Positions 59,135 through 60,000 of a stretch of DNA of 60,000 bases are shown here, piece after piece. The DNA is from Antedon mediterranea. Lineage: Eukaryota; Echinodermata; Crinoidea; Comatulida; Antedonidae. The notes beneath the pieces are model-generated. The model was not told the origin of the DNA. It worked only from the letters and a program-made list of their open reading frames with translations, and ran no database searches. Positions within the stretch are counted from its first letter, which is position 1. Each line of letters begins with the position of its first letter. A program made the translations under genes and the position numbers. The stretch lies in the NCBI RefSeq assembly GCF_964355755.1, contig NC_092670.1, positions 30,927,795 to 30,987,794 of the forward strand, given 5' to 3'.

Positions 59135-60000
59135 CTATTTTTGACAAACAGAATAGAAATAAAAATCAGAAAGAAGAAATATACTGACATTTTGGTATGG
59201 TATTTTGTATATGATATAATTTGATATATCTATATTATAAGTGAGAGAGTTTGTCTGTTTGTCTGTTTGTTCGTTATACAAATTTTTGTTACTGCACGTA
59301 ATCTTACATATGGGGTATCAAAATGACCGCAATTGTACCGGGAATGTTTACCGTTACTGTGTTCAACTACATCACGATGCCTCCAAGGAAAAAAAGTATT
59401 TAATTATTCCTGGGAAGCGGCTGGGAGTTTGGGGTGGGCCTATCACCATGACCGAAACTGTATTTGGTTTGTTTTAAACTACATTTGAAAACTGCTACTG
59501 AGGGATTATGGGTTGGGAGTGATAATAACATAACTTCAACAAATCACCCAGTGTATCTGGGGTGTGTTTGTAGGGGGAGGTGGAAGAGCGAAAATATTGT
59601 CGTAATGAAGTAGCCTATATGCTTGGAATTGTACTAGGAAAAGTTACTATATTTGAACTGTCATGGGGAGGAGTTAAGGTTTGTTGTTTGTGGCTGGGGT
59701 GGTGAGAGGAGAAAGAAGGCTGGGGGACCGCAGTATCTAAATTAGATATTTTAATTATCAGCCAATATAACACCTATTCATTTACACAATTTACAACGTA
59801 CTTCAACCATTACTAGACCCATCATAGCTATGTATACTCCTCTCAATTTGAAGCTTACGTTGAATTGAATTTGTCCATCACTGGGAAGAATTGGTTTTTA
59901 AAAAAGAGTATGGGGTGTTATTGAAGAAGGGTGGAGATTGGTGAGTATAGACAGATACTGGCGTCGGGTGTTGAGAAGGCTTTAAACTAATTTTGAAACC
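59135..60000. other. Upstream intron or flank, no exon found
   Basis: I found no exon or promoter in this stretch. 59239-59480 (TTTGTCTGTTTGTCTGTTTG, then a GGGAAGCGGCTGGGAGTTTG region) has the look of an interspersed repeat but I could not find its ends. Confidence 0.4.

Noticed and set aside
57552-57627. Possible functional tRNA gene
   Set aside because: A and B boxes and acceptor stem are present, but the anticodon loop (ATATCAA) and a D-arm insertion are abnormal and the segment is embedded in a repeated SINE-like unit with inverted copies.
59241-59477. 78-codon plus-strand open frame near the right end
   Set aside because: Lies in repeat-like sequence (TTTGTCTG runs); no recognisable protein.
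1-60000. Several separate mucin and discoidin genes rather than one
   Set aside because: No start, stop, promoter or polyadenylation break fits between any two blocks, and every exon junction is phase-compatible. Transcript data could still overturn this.

Overview
This is AT-rich, intron-rich animal DNA, not microbial. Scattered AGGCCT-rich stretches and the domain mix point to a marine invertebrate deuterostome, most likely an echinoderm. That placement is inference; nothing in the window names the species.

Almost all of it is one gene on the minus strand, read from the right end to the left end, with both ends outside the window. I could place 93 exons (19 to 59134). Every one has AG acceptor and GT donor dinucleotides, and the phases match across all 92 junctions. 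Together they carry 28,103 coding bases, about 9,370 residues.

Layout in protein order. (1) 59.1-45.4 kb: an EGF-like exon, then three VWD-C8-TIL assemblies, with an extra TIL/VWC-like block before the third VWD. (2) 45.2-40.5 kb: five LDL-receptor class A repeats and one other Cys-rich exon. (3) 40.4-21.8 kb: thirteen two-exon discoidin (F5/8 type C-like) modules separated by short Thr/Pro-rich linker exons, one only 24 nt long. (4) 21.6-17.1 kb: a mucin block dominated by one 4,284-nt exon with about 38 copies of a 37-residue repeat. (5) 16.7-4.3 kb: twelve single-exon modules, each a second type of discoidin-like domain fused to a mucin tail, with six small mucin exons between the ninth and tenth. 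(6) 4.2-0 kb: three more two-exon discoidin modules (the last one incomplete) and Thr-rich repeat exons.

The N-terminal order (VWD-C8-TIL x3, LDLa array, then discoidin) resembles SCO-spondin and, more broadly, the gel-forming mucin/otogelin/hemolectin group. The very large discoidin and Ser/Thr/Pro expansions also recall echinoderm adhesive (footprint-type) secreted proteins. The product is probably a secreted, heavily O-glycosylated, fibre- or gel-forming protein with many carbohydrate- or lipid-binding discoidin domains.

The gene has grown by tandem duplication at several scales: 21/63-bp and 111/666-bp coding repeats, a 724-bp module repeat, a 1,466-bp two-module repeat and a 2.55-kb four-exon-pair repeat, the last three including introns. 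All module boundaries are phase 1, so copies can be gained or lost without frameshift. Introns hold tRNA-derived SINEs, MITE-like elements with terminal inverted repeats, long hairpins, and several hammerhead-ribozyme-like cores.
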